The notes: a model not told the origin generated them from the letters alone. Shown: positions 1 to 12,474, numbered from the stretch's first letter. The stretch is 64,000 nucleotides of DNA from Cadophora sp. MPI-SDFR-AT-0126 (GCA_020747065.1 JAGMVK010000007.1:1550001-1614000); one strand, 5' to 3'. Numbers and translations are program-made.

Positions 1-344
1 CATGGAAAGGGTTTCGTTGAAGGAGACGGTAGAAGAGTTGGCTGTGATGGTCCATGGGACTGTGGAGTCCGAGCTGTCAATGGTGAAGGTGACGTTGGTG
101 GAGACTGAAGCATTGGATGGGCCAGAGAGTCCGATGTAAGCAAGACCTTCCCAGAAGTCAGTGACGGGTAAGTTGATGAAGAAGGCAGCTACGTACCATC
201 GGCGTAGATGAGCGGAAGCCCTGTGTCAATGCCGTAGGCATAAAGAGTCACGCCCGATACAGCCTCACGTCTGAACGTTGCTGCTGCATTGACAATGGAA
301 CCAAATGTCATCAGAGAGACAATGTTGGAGGTGGTGAACAACAT
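1..344 (-). CDS. Small secreted protein, 3' part missing (window edge)
   Basis: Two exons are visible: 344-197 and 146-1, joined across a 50-nt intron (GTACGT donor, CTGAC branch, AAG acceptor); the join keeps the frame (phase 1). The start is the ATG at 344. The N-terminus has a short hydrophobic stretch ending in a run of alanines, which looks like a signal peptide, followed by a GVTLYAYGID motif, an IYADGLAYIG motif and then Ser/Thr-rich sequence with several N-x-S/T sites. This pattern is shared by small secreted or wall-associated proteins of unknown function in Pezizomycotina. The gene runs off the left edge, so the C-terminus is not seen. No catalytic motif is visible. I am fairly sure it is a real secreted protein; function unknown. 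Confidence 0.7.
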
Positions 345-1597
345 ATTGAGCGAAGGTGGACAGATCAAGAAGAGATTGTGTCAAGGAAAGTTACTTCAAA
401 GGACAAGGTTCGATTGATGACTTGGAATGAAGGTAAGACAGAACAGGTTGGTTGTGCTGTCCTGCAAACAGAAGTCATCCACTACTTATCTTCGTAACCA
501 CTTGCTGGTTACTTGGCAGGATGAAGATATTTTCGGATGGGGAAAAGTATATCGCTGAGTATCCTTTTCTGGACTACATGACGCGTGTTGACTCTTAGCA
601 GATCAGCCAAACCTATGTCCACCTCATCGAGGCTGAGGCGTCGATACTGTTGAAGCTCTCTCCACCCCGGAGATGACGAAAATCCTGCGCCTTCATTCGC
701 GCACGATTCTCTGAATGTCATCAGAAGATTCTGAAACAGAGGCGCGAGGATATCCTAGACCGGACTTCCCGTTATCTTTGCTCTTCCGTACGGTGCCCAA
801 GGATGAATGTCGGTACGTACCCTTCGTGGTATCCACCAGGTGACTCGCGTATCGACCCCCACTCGCAGTTCCCACTACCTTAATGCCAAGACCAAAAATA
901 GAATTATTGTGCTCCGTGCCCTTCGGTACTCTCCCTTTTGAGCCTCCTCCGGAACCCACATCTTCTCCGGAACCCACAATCTTCTGGAATATGTGCCCCA
1001 GAAGTATCTTGGCCTCTTTAGATTCAGTTAAACATTCAGCTGGCATAATAGCGGCCGCGCAAGCCGACGACGTTTAAGTTTCAATGACTCTCGTTGGACC
1101 GACATTTCGTTTCGCTTAACTTGACAAGGCGACCTTGCCTGACCAAGTTTACCTTTTTAAGCATATCTGCTTTACACGGGCCAATTATCGCACCGCGTTG
1201 AACTCAGCCTTCTGGAGCAGCTACCCGGAAAGCGAGACTGGGCTAGTAAGAAACCTGGACTTTTGTCGTCCAGGATGTCGTGTCTGTTTGAAGTATTTTG
1301 CGTTCAAGTGATACTAAGCTTTGAGAGCAATCCCAATTGGGTTTTGATCATGAGCCACGCGGTGGGATGTCGTGAGAGCATCCAAAAATGGCAACGGGAA
1401 TACTTGGGCGAAGTTCGGGTAGCTTGAACCAGTGCCGAGTAGAGGTTATGGAAGATATATAACTAGATCAATTGCCTTCATAATACAGTCATCATCGGCC
1501 ATCGATCTATCCTCTTCTCTATCCAACAACCTCGACTTTCTTTCCCCTCTTTCCTCATTGTTTGTTCCATAGCCATCTGTCTTTACAGCTTCTCATC
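345..1597. other. Intergenic, divergent promoter region
   Basis: This lies between the divergent secreted-protein and laccase genes and probably holds both promoters. Two minus-strand open stretches (1046-693 and 721-509) lie end to end in different frames; the first is Gly/Ser/Lys-rich. No splice pair joins them and I recognise neither, so I do not call a gene, though a broken or unusual small gene is possible. Confidence 0.4.
1456..1462 (+). promoter_or_regulatory. Possible TATA element of the laccase gene
   Basis: A TATATAA string lies about 135 bases upstream of the laccase ATG, and the stretch between it and the ATG is pyrimidine-rich, as is common in fungal leaders. The transcription start is not known, so this is only a candidate. 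Confidence 0.3.
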
Positions 1598-3452
1598 ATG
1601 CATTTCCGACCTTCGCTTCTGGCATCTAGCCTAGCTCTCTTCTTCTCGGTTGCTTCAGCAGCTCCATCTGTTTCCCGCGACACAGGGATTCTCAGCAAGA
1701 GATGCACCAACTCTGCAAGTGATCGTTCTTGCTGGGGAGACTACGATCTCACTACAGACTATTACACCACTGTTCCCGACACAGGGGTAACTCGAGAGTA
1801 CTATCTTGAACTCGTCAACACTACAGCCTCTTTAGATGGAGTCGAGAGAATGGCCTTGCTTGTCAATGGAACCTTTCCCGGACCAACCTTGTTTGCTGAT
1901 TGGGGTGACACTGTTGGTAAGTAAAGTGGCTTTTTTTTGGCCTACATTTTGGCTAACAGATACATAGTTGTCAAACTTTACAACGGGCTCGCAAATAACG
2001 GAACAAGTCTTCATTTCCACGGCATTCGACAGAATTATACGAACCAACAGGATGGAGTTGCTTCCATTACCCGTGAGTACCGAACTATCTCGCAACGCCA
2101 TTCATAGTCTTCCAATTCTGTTTGGTGAAATGTCTTTATCGTCTCAAGATATCCAAATTTGTCAATTACTGACTTTTCTCTGTGTAGAGTGCCCAACTGC
2201 TCCAGGAGACACAATTACTTACACATGGAGAGCCACTCAATACGGTTCCACATGGTACCATTCTCATTTTGCTTTGCAGGCGTGGGAAGGTGTCCTTGGT
2301 GGCATCATCATCAACGGACCAGCCACGGCAAACTACGACAACGACATGGGACACATTTTCCTCAACGACTGGACCCACGAGACTGCCGATGCCATGTATC
2401 ACGAGGCTGAGACATCTGGACCACCTACACTCGACAACGGCTTGATCAATGGCACGAATACTTACGGAACTCTGGGTGCTCGTTTCAACACCACTGTTGT
2501 TGCTGGAGAGTCGTACAGAATCAGACTTGTCAACGGTGCAATCGATACTCACTGGAAGTTTATGATTGATGAGCACGAGATGACAGTCATCGCCATGGAT
2601 CTCGTGCCAATTGTCCCATACACCACGACCACATTATCCATCGGAATGGGGCAGCGATATGATGTTGTAGTTACTGCCACTCAATCATCTGGAAACTACT
2701 GGCTTAGGGCCATTCCTCAAACCGCCTGTTCGGATAACGACAATACTGACAATATCATGGGAATATTCATGTACGACAGCACAAACACAACCGAGCCCAG
2801 TTCCAGCGCCTACACCTATACCGACTCCTGTGACGACGAGGATATGTCTACTCTCGTTCCTTATCTCTCTAAGACTGTTTCTACCGAGTCAGAAGACGAT
2901 GACTTTGCGGTCACAGTTGGAAGAAGCAACAATGTGTTCAAATGGTACATGGCGGGCACCACTTTTGAAGTCGAATGGGAAGACCCAACACTTCTCCAAA
3001 TCTACGAGGGTGATACCAACTACACCACTTCCTCCCATGTGATCGAACTTCCTACCGCAGATGAATGGGTTTACTTCATCATCGAGACTACCCAGGCAGT
3101 CCCTCACCCCATTCATCTCCACGGTCACGATTTCTTCGTCATAGCTCAAGGTACAGGAACCTACGATTCATCTACTGTGACTTTGACCACCGATAACCCT
3201 CCTCGCCGAGACACCGCCATGCTTCCAGCTTCGGGATACCTCGTAATTGCCTTCGAGACTGATAACCCAGGTGCATGGCTCATGCACTGCCACATTGGAT
3301 GGCACACATCTGAGGGTTTCGCTCTCCAGCTCGTGGAGCGCATCGATGAAATCACTGCTCTCACTGACTACGACACACTCAACTCTACTTGCACTGCCTG
3401 GGACACCTACGTCGACGAGTCTGGCGTTGTCTCTGAGGACTCTGGAGTGTAA
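1598..3452 (+). CDS. Secreted ascomycete laccase (multicopper oxidase)
   Basis: Laccases oxidise phenols and reduce O2 to water outside the cell. Three exons: 1598-1916, 1968-2072 and 2188-3452; introns of 51 and 115 nt restore one frame of 562 aa. The start is the ATG at 1598, which opens a clear signal peptide (FFSVASAAP). All four copper-binding signatures are present: HFHG (122-125), WYHSHF (164-169), HPIHLHG (448-454) and HCHIGWH (508-514, with Cys509 as the T1 ligand). The residue ten after that Cys is Phe519, where many ascomycete laccases have Leu. The protein ends in DSGV, matching the processed C-terminal DSG(L/V/I) plug of ascomycete laccases. Many N-glycosylation sites occur. Intact by all visible criteria. 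Substrate, and a role in pigment, lignin or detoxification, cannot be told from sequence. Confidence 0.95.
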
Positions 3453-3902
3453 ACGCCTCATCCCTTCACAACTCATTCAACATTTCATACAGTACACGAT
3501 GCGATAGTCATAGCTTTCCCTATGATACCCCCTAGATTTCTTTTGTTCTCTTTTGCTCTTGAGGTTGGATGCATGGGTCCATTCGGAAACAGATCGATGG
3601 AGTTGTGTATATAGGGTTCATTGTGTTATTTCATTTTCCCCTTATACTGGGTTTTCCTTGCAAGCAGTCAATGGCGTCGGAGTTTTGCATACATCTCAAT
3701 ATACAAATTCGTTATTCTCTACCGCTATCCTTCTTTGACCACGACAAGAAGCAATTAAAATACAACTCGTTTGATTTACAATTCGCTTGGTAAACAACTA
3801 GCTTGATTAAGCGAAGCCCCTAAACTCACTTTCCTGATTGGATGCTCGCCTCATGCCGAATTTGCAATCCTCAAGAGACAGGTCACAATCATTGACACCT
3901 TA
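3453..3902. other. Convergent intergenic region
   Basis: This lies between the 3' ends of the laccase and the aminopeptidase pseudogene. It is moderately AT-rich and has no coding signal that I trust; it probably holds both 3' UTRs. Confidence 0.6.
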
Positions 3903-6600
3903 TCAAAGACATCCAAGATACTCCAAAGCATCTCTGATGCCATTCATCGATCGCCAAATCTTTGCCGACCCATGTTTGTAATATCCATTCTTGCGCAGCC
4001 ACACAATCAAATCCTCTTGATCCCGTTCCAGCCACGCCGCTCTAGCCTCCATACCCTCAAAACACAGCTCTACAGCAGACCCGAGCATCTTAAGCAGGTT
4101 AGCTTCCTCCGCTAACAATACCATAGACACAAGAGCTTACTTACACTCGAATATATGCTTTCCAGATATTCCCTCGCACGTTCACTGTACTGTGTCTTGG
4201 TCAAACAGTCCAACATCATTTCGCCGACCGGAGCGATCTTTGCGAGTGTCAAGCCAGAGATTTTTGACCATACTCCAGATGCTATGAAGCGCCAGAGTGC
4301 ATATATTCCCTTCCTGTGTGTGGCGAGTGACTCTAAAGCCGGCTGCAAGCCCACATCAGCGATCATTTCGGGGGTGGTAGCAAGCCCTATTGTTCTCTTG
4401 ATGCAAGCATAGTTTTGACAGTAGCCTAATGATCGCATGATATCCTTCTTAGTGGATCTATTCGAAGATTCGAATTTGCTCAGTAGTTTGTTGTACTGGA
4501 GAGTGTTAATGGTATCTTGGTTGATCTGCAAAGACAGCTTTCTCACCTCTTTTTTTGCCACCCCGCTTCAATACGATCTCGAAGACCTCTGCACGGATAT
4601 TAAGATTCAATAATTTCACATCACCAGCGATGAAATTCTCAAAAATAACATTCGCAGCAGCGACAACTTCCTCATCTCCGCCCGAATTTCCGAATAGCAG
4701 AGCTTTGAATCGTATGTCTTCCATACCGTCATAGTCGTTGAGCTTTCCCTTCCAGTGCAAACATCTCTTTATCAGATGCCTCTGGAAATCCATGAACGCA
4801 TTCCGTATGATAAGGTCTTCGAACAGTAATCTTTCAGATATCTCCCGCAATGTTGCGATTATGGCTTTCCAAACGAACAGGCTCGTTTCTTTCTCGAAGT
4901 TTTGCAGGAAACTCAACAGATGTGATGTTCGCAGACCAAGACGCCCTGCGAATACGAGAGCAGCTGTGTCGTAAATCAACCCAATGCGATCATTAACCGA
5001 TAGTACTCCCTTGCAGATTCCTTTTCCCAGCTTTGGTAATCTTGCGATGGGGTAGGCCACACGATAGAAACCCATCTGTTCAGGATTGAGCTTGTAGAAT
5101 GTCTGAGGCATTTTCATAATTTTGTTTTGTTCGTCCAGGTGCTCTCTTAGTATCCCTTGACCGGTGAGAATCTCGAGGACTATTGGGTAAGAAGTATTCA
5201 TCTCAGTCTCGGTCACGCAACATGGAGTCTGTGTCAGTGTGATAGTGCCCTCTTTTCCATTCTCTTCGACGTTGATCACAAGATAACTAGGACTGCTGGT
5301 CTAGCGCTTCATCACAGCACCAATGTCAGTACCGCTGATCTGGCTCAGGACTTTCCATAAATCTTCAGGGTCACCATTCCTATAGGCATGATGTGATAGA
5401 AAACGACGGATGCCTTGTAAGAACACATCATGCCTACGGACCCGGCGACCATTCTCATCATATCGATACCTTTCCCGTATGTGACAGGGTCAAGATATGT
5501 ACCAGGACCTGCTAGTGCGTGACTGAAACGACTCGAATCGAAAGATAAAGCTTTCTGCATCTTCTCTGAAACGAAGTCTTGCCAGGTTGGCCAATCGAAA
5601 AGCCCTTCTAGAGCCATGGTCTCCGCCGAGTCTGCCAGAGCTTCCTTCAACCAAAAGTCGTCCCAAGACGACATTGTGACGAGGTTTCCGAACCACTGGT
5701 GACCAATTTCATGGGCAATCAACTTCGCACAGGACATCTTCTCTGCCACTGTACTGTCGGGACTGATGAACAATACAGCAGAAGAGACTGTCACGAGGCC
5801 CCAATTCTCCATAGCTCCAACACTTCCTGGTACAGCAAGGATAGCAAGCTTCTCTAAACCGCATTCCAGCCTGAAGGTCTGCTCGTAGATGGCGAGTACC
5901 CGAGCAGCGATATCAAGAGCATATCTGCAGTGCTCTACCTCATAGTTTCGCGGTGCACAAGCACGGATCGGAATTCGAAAGTCGTGAGCTTCGAGGTAGT
6001 TGAATTCTCCTACGGCAAATGAGAGCAGGTAAGTTGGAATTGGAGCTGTACGATGAAACTCGACTGTCTTTTGGTCGCGAGATAATGTTAAAGAGTTTGA
6101 CTCGGATTTGATGGGCATATTTCCAAGACATGTCATGTAACTCGGAACGACTAGTGTGACCCTGAAGGTAGCTTTGAAGCACGGTTCGTCGAAGCAGGGA
6201 AATACTGTTCTGGCGTGCATCGGCTCGAAGAAAGTCGAGAGCATTTGCGATCCGTGGACTTCTGTAATATGAAAGCCGACCCCAGTTTTGTCGAGGACGC
6301 CAGAGAATGTTTGGTGGATAAATAATCGCGAGTCTGGAGGAAGAGCCTTCTCGAGAAATATGGAAAAGGTCTGTAGCGCGGAGTCTCCTCCAGTATCCGA
6401 GACCTTGATGGGATCGCCTTGTGCATCATAGAGTGCTGTGCTCCGGATAGCAAGCTTGTGCGCGTTGAGGATTATGATTGTTCATTGACCTCGACTTCGA
6501 TAGTGACCGAGCCGTCAAAAGTCTCTCGCTCGATATCTGGCTCGATACGCAAGTCGTTATGACTAGGTTCGAGACTCCGAGACAGAGCAAGGGTCGCCAT
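3903..6600 (-). pseudogene. M1-family zinc aminopeptidase, disrupted
   Basis: The translated pieces, read in order, cover a whole M1 (Ape2/gluzincin) aminopeptidase: N-terminal domain from the ATG at 6600, the GAMENWG exopeptidase motif, the HEIGHQWFG zinc site followed after 18 residues by the third ligand Glu, a VTYGKG stretch, and the helical C-terminal domain ending at 3903. The frame is broken four times: a missing base near 6486, a missing base near 5434, an in-frame TAG at 5303-5301 where a Trp (TGG) is expected, and an extra A in a seven-A run (4550-4556). Two introns, 4546-4496 and 4145-4090, still have good GT/AG and branch sites. The family is usually about 880 aa, and this remnant spans nearly all of it. 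It reads as a recent pseudogene; sequencing errors could explain the indels but less easily the nonsense codon. The motif KEALA replaces the usual NEGFA. Confidence 0.85.
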
Positions 6601-7047
6601 AATGCTGCAGAAGTGCCGAGAAGGTTAATGAGACAATTAGTAGAAATGAGGGTTTAGGACTGAATTTGGGCACTCGGTGTCTTCCACATGGAATGGAGAA
6701 TGGAGGGGTCTGGCCACATTTCGATAAAGAAAGTACGAATTCGTTCCACGAGAACACCGAGTAACGCGTTCTGGCATTCTCCCGATACAAGGAACCACAA
6801 AGAACAAAGAGTTACTCTAGATCTAAGCAAACACAAGTGCCTCAAGGACAATGCTTTAGATCTCTTTGGAAGTCATGTACACGACTAAGAACATGTAGAA
6901 ACTTAGTAGTATGTACATTACATTCTTGACAGTCCTGAGAACATTCATCGCCTAGATCTACAGCCAGCTCATGTTGACACAAGAAGGAACATTTATTTTG
7001 CTCCATAAAATGAAAGCAATAGAATGGTATTAGTCTTTCGCATGTGG
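6601..7047. other. Intergenic
   Basis: This lies upstream of the aminopeptidase pseudogene and downstream of the F-box gene. Only short shadow ORFs are present; I see no conserved feature. Confidence 0.6.
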
Positions 7048-8713
7048 CTATTGAGCAGCGACCAAATTTGGAAGACTGTCCATTGAGTCATCTGATTCTT
7101 CCGAATCGGATTCATCAGAAAAGAAGGAATCAGAGTCGGTCTCCGTGTCACTTTCACCGGAATCAAAGCTAAAGCCGAAGTGCCTTAAAAGGATTTCTTT
7201 GAGAGGAATCCCTCCCTGAGAGAATGGTGAGTCCGCGCCATACTCCCTGAACCAAGGCCCCTTCGGCATCATTTCGAATTCGTCCTCTGATTCTTCATCG
7301 GAATCTGCGGGGTTTCCCCGTTCTCGAACGCATGAAACCCAGCCTGTTGGGTATTTGTCCGTACGCTTGACGACAAAGTCCTCGAGGGCAGCTGTGGCAG
7401 CTCTCTCTATGACCCAGGTCGGATCCAGGTTCTCATTATCATCCCAAAGCCCAAAATCATTCTTCCTAACCTCTTCGCCGTGATACTCATGGAACCCGGT
7501 AGACATACGGAACTGGTCTAATGACAAACGAGCTCGGAGACGCGTGCAGAGCGTCTTCATTGAGCCCGTGAACAAACCACATGCAAGGAAAGTCACACTC
7601 TTCAATGTGTCCGACTGGGAAGATAGGTACTCCACGAAATCGTCCTCGTCAAATTCGAGGAAGTAAAGCTCGACCTTCCGAAGTAAAGGCTTTTTCTTCC
7701 AGCCTACAAGGTCGCGTAGCTTCAAGCCGTGGTCAAGGGTACCGTTTCCACGCTCCCCTGAAGGTTCTATGAAGAGAGTTTCGAGAGATGGCATTAGATC
7801 TAAAAGCTTCCCGGAGAAGCCTTGTTTCAAGACCGAGTTCAACGAGAATGGGCTCATTGTGTCATCGCTGTCCCGATCGTAACAATCAGGCATAATCCAC
7901 TGAAAGTCCCGAATGGGCCTCAGAACATGCTTTGCGCAGGCCATGTCACGCGCACTGAGGTGCATAAATGAGGGACTCATGCTATGTGGATAGGATCGAG
8001 CGCCGAAGTCATTCGTGCCGCATATCTTTAAATAATTGAGTTGTAGACCGGCAGCAGCTCCAGCCCGAAAGAGATATTGGAGTTGAATCCGGCCGCAATC
8101 TCGGAAGCGACATGCGTTCGACCCATCGAGATAATTGAAACCTTCCGGATCGGTTGTGTATTCAAGCCCTAGTTGATCGAAGCCGTGGCTTTTCGGGTTG
8201 CTGCCGTCAGGATGGTCTGGAAAGCCAATCGTGACTGACTTTAGAGCTGGTAAATTCCGGAAGGCGTCGGTAAGCATCTTGACTCCTCGTCCAGACTTCT
8301 CCATCCGTTTCTGGGCCTTGATGAAGGAATTTATGTGTTTCGAGCTCTTGCTATCCCAACCGCAGCATACATTTCCGTCGACGATGTGATCCCATCCCAA
8401 CCACCCTGTTCTTTCGTCCACGGGAAGAAGCTCCAGGCCAATTCGAAGCGTTCTGACGTACTGGCGGAGGTGAGCTTGTTTCGAGATTTGTAGAAGCCTT
8501 CCGGGCGGTCAGTCTCTTGATGGTATCCTCATTGAATCCAGTAACCACTCACATGTTCAGGCTATGCTCCTGAATGAATATCGATACATTCCGGAACAAG
8601 CCTGGGGCTGAATCTGATGCAAGGCTCTTGCAGACAAGGCGGAGGGATTTAACTGCGGGCTTGTCGAGGTACTTCAGGATCTCCGTAGTCAATTCTAGAG
8701 GAAGTCGATCCAT
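7048..8713 (-). CDS. F-box domain protein
   Basis: Two exons, 8713-8553 and 8497-7048, joined over a 55-nt intron (GTGAGT donor, GACTGAC branch, AAG acceptor), give 536 aa. The start is the ATG at 8713, because the F-box begins there: residues 1-46 read MDRLPLELTTEIL followed by the conserved LRLVCKSL. The residues after the intron (HLRQYVRTLRIG) are typical of the large Pezizomycotina F-box families that score leucine-rich-like repeats. The C-terminus is very acidic (Asp/Glu/Ser-rich, last 50 residues). F-box proteins usually recruit substrates to SCF ubiquitin ligases through Skp1; the substrate here is unknown. An upstream in-frame ATG would add about 40 hydrophobic residues that do not fit the family, so I rejected it. 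Confidence 0.85.
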
Positions 8714-9680
8714 TGTGCTGGTATTCGCGGCGTTCTCTAAAATGCAGATTTCAATTTCTATGGCGAAAGTGACGAGGTATGTAATGTTTGTTTGCATGGA
8801 GTGGAGGGGAGTGGTTCTCGCGTATGAGAACACGCGCAGACGCGCCGCAACATGACGTCCAGTTCCACTAGCGTACGAGCACTGACCTCACTGCTCCGTT
8901 GAACATTTTGTCAACAATGCTGGTAAGTTCCCGTCATGAAAAAGTGATTATTCTATGTTTCCAAAAATGTTTAGAACTTTACTCCAGCTTCCTCAAATTC
9001 GCCCTCTTAATTCTAGGTAAGATTTTGGACAGCTATTTAAGAATTATGGATAGCGCTGATCGAGCAGTGTAGTTGCTAGATACCAAGGTCTAGAAAGCCT
9101 CCAGGCTTTCGTTTTAGGTGTCTCGCGCTGGATTTGTAGGCTAAGCACCTATAGAATTGCTTCGTTGGAACTTTGCCCAAGATTTCCGTGAACATAGCTT
9201 GGTCCATTGTGAATTTTTTGCTCTTTTTTTCATTCGCCACTTTGGCAAGTGCTCTATTATAACCACAGGAAATGCCCGGCTTGAAGGCAATTCTGTATCA
9301 TGGTCAGCTTGTGCTACGCGGAGGGTACAAACCACCTCCTCGAGTAGAACCGATACGCTGCCTGTTGGCGCAAAACAATAGAACAGATTCAAGCTTGACA
9401 GTTAAGCCACGAGTAATTGCACACAAGTGCGATTGTACTCATGTCGTATAAATCGCAGACGCAGCTGAATGAGGCTTAAGAAGTTGGGATACAGGACGCT
9501 CGAGAGCAGGGAGATTCGCTTATATAAGCGATCTCCTATTATGCACAATATTTCATCCATTTCATTTCGCTTTGACTACGGAAAGAATCATGACCTCTGC
9601 CCGCTGGTCAGTATCTGTTTAACACTCAGATCCGGGATTGGTCGTCATAATTCGAAATGCGGAAATGCCAGTCTTGTTCC
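8714..9680. other. Intergenic
   Basis: Promoter side of the F-box gene and 3' side of the permease gene. It is AT-leaning with short ORFs only; I see no gene or RNA here. Confidence 0.55.
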
Positions 9681-11697
9681 TCAAACTCTGAATCTGAATC
9701 CACCCGAATTGATCGCCCCCTCGACACGAATTCCCTGCTCCAACTTTCTATTCAACCTCACGAGAATAAATCGTTGGGTAGTCGCAGCCAAAATTGCCAT
9801 GAGAGCCATCGCACAGTTGACGCTCATGGCGGTAACATATCTCGGCTTTGCAGCATCCGTGTACATGTAACTGGCGTAGATAGAACTGGTGTTGGAAATG
9901 GCATTGATGAAGGCAAGTGCAGCAGCTCTCTTTGCCGGTGGGCGAGGAATAGAATTACTGATCCAAGCTAGCGCCACGACGTATCCCGTGTAGACTCCTG
10001 GAACCATAAACATCATTGCTACGTAGCGAGGCGCTGTTGAGGTAGTTGCTGCTGCCAGGATGTAGGCGAAAATGGCGAAGAGAAGTGGAAGTGTGATGTG
10101 AAAGAAGCGTTCGCCAGTGCGATCTGGGAACATTAGAATTGACTACCGATTTCTGGAAATGCGAGCTCTTACCTGCATGCCACGAGTTCAAGAATGTGGT
10201 GATAACTGCAAGGACATACGGAGGAGCCGTTAGAAGCAAGGTGTTGACATCATTCTGACCGAGAGTCTTGACAACAGTTCTTCACCACGTTAGTCAATGC
10301 CATTGTTCAAACTAGGGGATCTTACGGGAAGAAATTGGTGACAGTTCCTGACGCAACGATGCCGAAGAGAAGGACCATCAAAACATATGTCTTGATGTCG
10401 GAGAAGGCGAGTTTGAGACCGACAACGAATGACTGGTGCTCGCTGTCCAACCAATCGTCTTCTCCAACATCTTCTTCTAGACGCCAGATAGCGAGCTCCC
10501 TTTCTTCATCTGTGAGCCAAGAAGTTGTTCTTGGAAAATTTGGGAGGACCCACTAGATGGCGGAAAAGTTAGCACAAACTCGGAGCCTGGGTACAGAACA
10601 GAAAGTCTGAGGATATTGCTAGAAGGAAGAAGTCGATGGAGTCCAGGTTTGTCACTTACGAAGGCTACAATAGCAATTCCAATCGTTATAGCACCCTCAA
10701 GTATGAACAGCCATCGCCATGCAAGAAGCCCGTGTAGACCGTCCATGTTGTACCTAACGCCGGCCGCGATAAGTCCCGAAAATGCACCGCTGATCAGAGC
10801 TCCTGAATAGAAGATCGCAGTCCGAAATCCTAGTTCCTTTCGGGTATACCAGCACGAGAGATAGTACAGACATCCAGGCTGTGCTTATTAGCAAAGTCAA
10901 CGACTTAGTCACTCACGGTGAGAGACTTACGAAGTATGCAGCCTCAACAAAACCAAGGAAGAAACGGCACGCAATGAGCCCGCCATAAGTCTGACATGCT
11001 GCCGTTGCAGTGGAGATAATCCCCCATACAATCATACACACAGGTAGATAAATTGCAGGCTTTCCGATCTTGTTCAGGAAAAGATTGGAGGGAACCTGCA
11101 TGAGAAGATATCCGACAAAGAGAATCGAGACCGAAGTCTAGCACTACATTAATCCTATGTCTCCAATTCGGTTCAGAACTTTACTCACATTGAATTCCGT
11201 TGTAGAAAGGTCCAGGTCATCCATGATGCCGGCTAATTTTGCAGCTGCAATATTATTCTACCAGGACGCGCACATCAGTATTGACAGGATCAAAAGTCAT
11301 ATAGAAAAGCTTACGCGATCCAGATAATTCATGATATACCTGCGTAGGCATAGAATTAGCAATTGCGTCAATGATGCCGTCTCTGATGGCAACCGGGAAT
11401 ATGTCTACAGAATGTGCTGAGACCATCACAAGAGGAATTCCTGAGCGCTTACATCAAAACAATCATGGGCATGATTCGAAGATCCAGTTTCCTTCTCAAC
11501 TTAAGCTCTGTTGCCTGCCTCACTTCGGGCGTCATGTTACGTATGGATTCTGGTGCTCGGTGTTCTCGTGGAGCAATTTCCGCGGCGGTCGCTGCCTTTC
11601 CATCGTGATCAATGTGTTGACTGTCGTTCTTATCTGAGCTTGAATCGATGTCGCCAACGGGTATGCCCTTCTCAAGATTGTCCTGCATGGTAGCCAT
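9681..11697 (-). CDS. MFS permease, allantoate/nicotinate (ACS) type
   Basis: Eight exons splice cleanly: 11697-11453, 11339-11315, 11257-11189, 11137-10931, 10878-10660, 10552-10326, 10279-10173 and 10123-9681, giving 513 aa with every phase matching. Exon 2 is only 25 nt. The protein has a charged N-terminal tail, then YIMNYLDRNNIAAAKLAG, a signature of the anion:cation symporter family (Dal5, Tna1 and relatives), about 12 membrane segments and a long central loop. Such permeases import organic anions such as allantoate, nicotinate, pantothenate or small dipeptides across the plasma membrane; the substrate cannot be named. Start: the ATG at 11697; a second Met three codons on is possible. 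No partner enzyme gene for a catabolic pathway is adjacent. Confidence 0.9.
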
Positions 11698-12474
11698 GTT
11701 TGCTAGGAAGTCACTCCACTCGGTCAAAAATCCTTGGCGATTCCGGGGTTTTTGGACGAAATTGATTTCGACTTGGAAGATAAGAACGTCACAGACAAAG
11801 CAAGAAAAGGGATGTAGGTTCTTTTGAACTGGGAGAATTTGCTAAGTCTTGCCCAGAGCCGTCGGCGTTTGATAAGCTATGCCAATCATACCAAGGACAA
11901 AGCCATCCACGTCAACTCCGCAATTCCGCAATTTCGCCGAAGAAGATGCTTCCCCAGACTTTACCCAGCCAGTTGTGGGACCCTGTTTCGGGAGGGGCTC
12001 CACCAAGCGAGACCACTGAAGGCGGGGTAAATATCAACCCCCAGCCCTCCTTCGATGATCGACAACGGCCTTTGAAGTGTTTGCCGAAAAATCATGTCAC
12101 ACGCGATACGGAATACGGTGGCGGCATATGAAAAGAAAGGAGATGTCATTGCATTTCGTATCGCCAAGTGCTACTACTTCTCCACAACATCCGCTGCAAA
12201 AAATGTTAGCAGCTCCTTTGATTTGAGAGGCTGGGAGGATCTACTCGTCACTTGTACTTCCCCAGCACATCTCCTGGTTTCCTGCTATCGCCATTGCGAC
12301 CAGCGCTCGGCTTATCCATGATCCGATCACTGCTGACCACTCATCGTACAGTTAAAAATTTTTATCAGTGAAAGAGGGTATATTGACGTTTCGGTCTCGG
12401 TTCTTCATTTCATTGGCTCCCTCAGTCGTCTCCGATGACTTTCAATTATCAGCAAAAGAGTCAGCGTCGACGGG
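11698..12474. other. Intergenic
   Basis: Between the permease promoter and the 3' end of the next minus-strand gene. Several short ORFs on both strands look like chance. A possible third exon of the downstream small gene could end near 12400 (see that entry). Confidence 0.5.

Noticed and set aside
8714..8833. Longer N-terminus for the F-box protein from an upstream start
   Set aside because: It would add about 40 hydrophobic residues before the F-box, whereas family members begin at the F-box; MDRLPLEL is the natural start.
1..9000. Secondary-metabolite cluster around the laccase
   Set aside because: No polyketide synthase, peptide synthetase, terpene cyclase or P450 gene is nearby; neighbours are unrelated.
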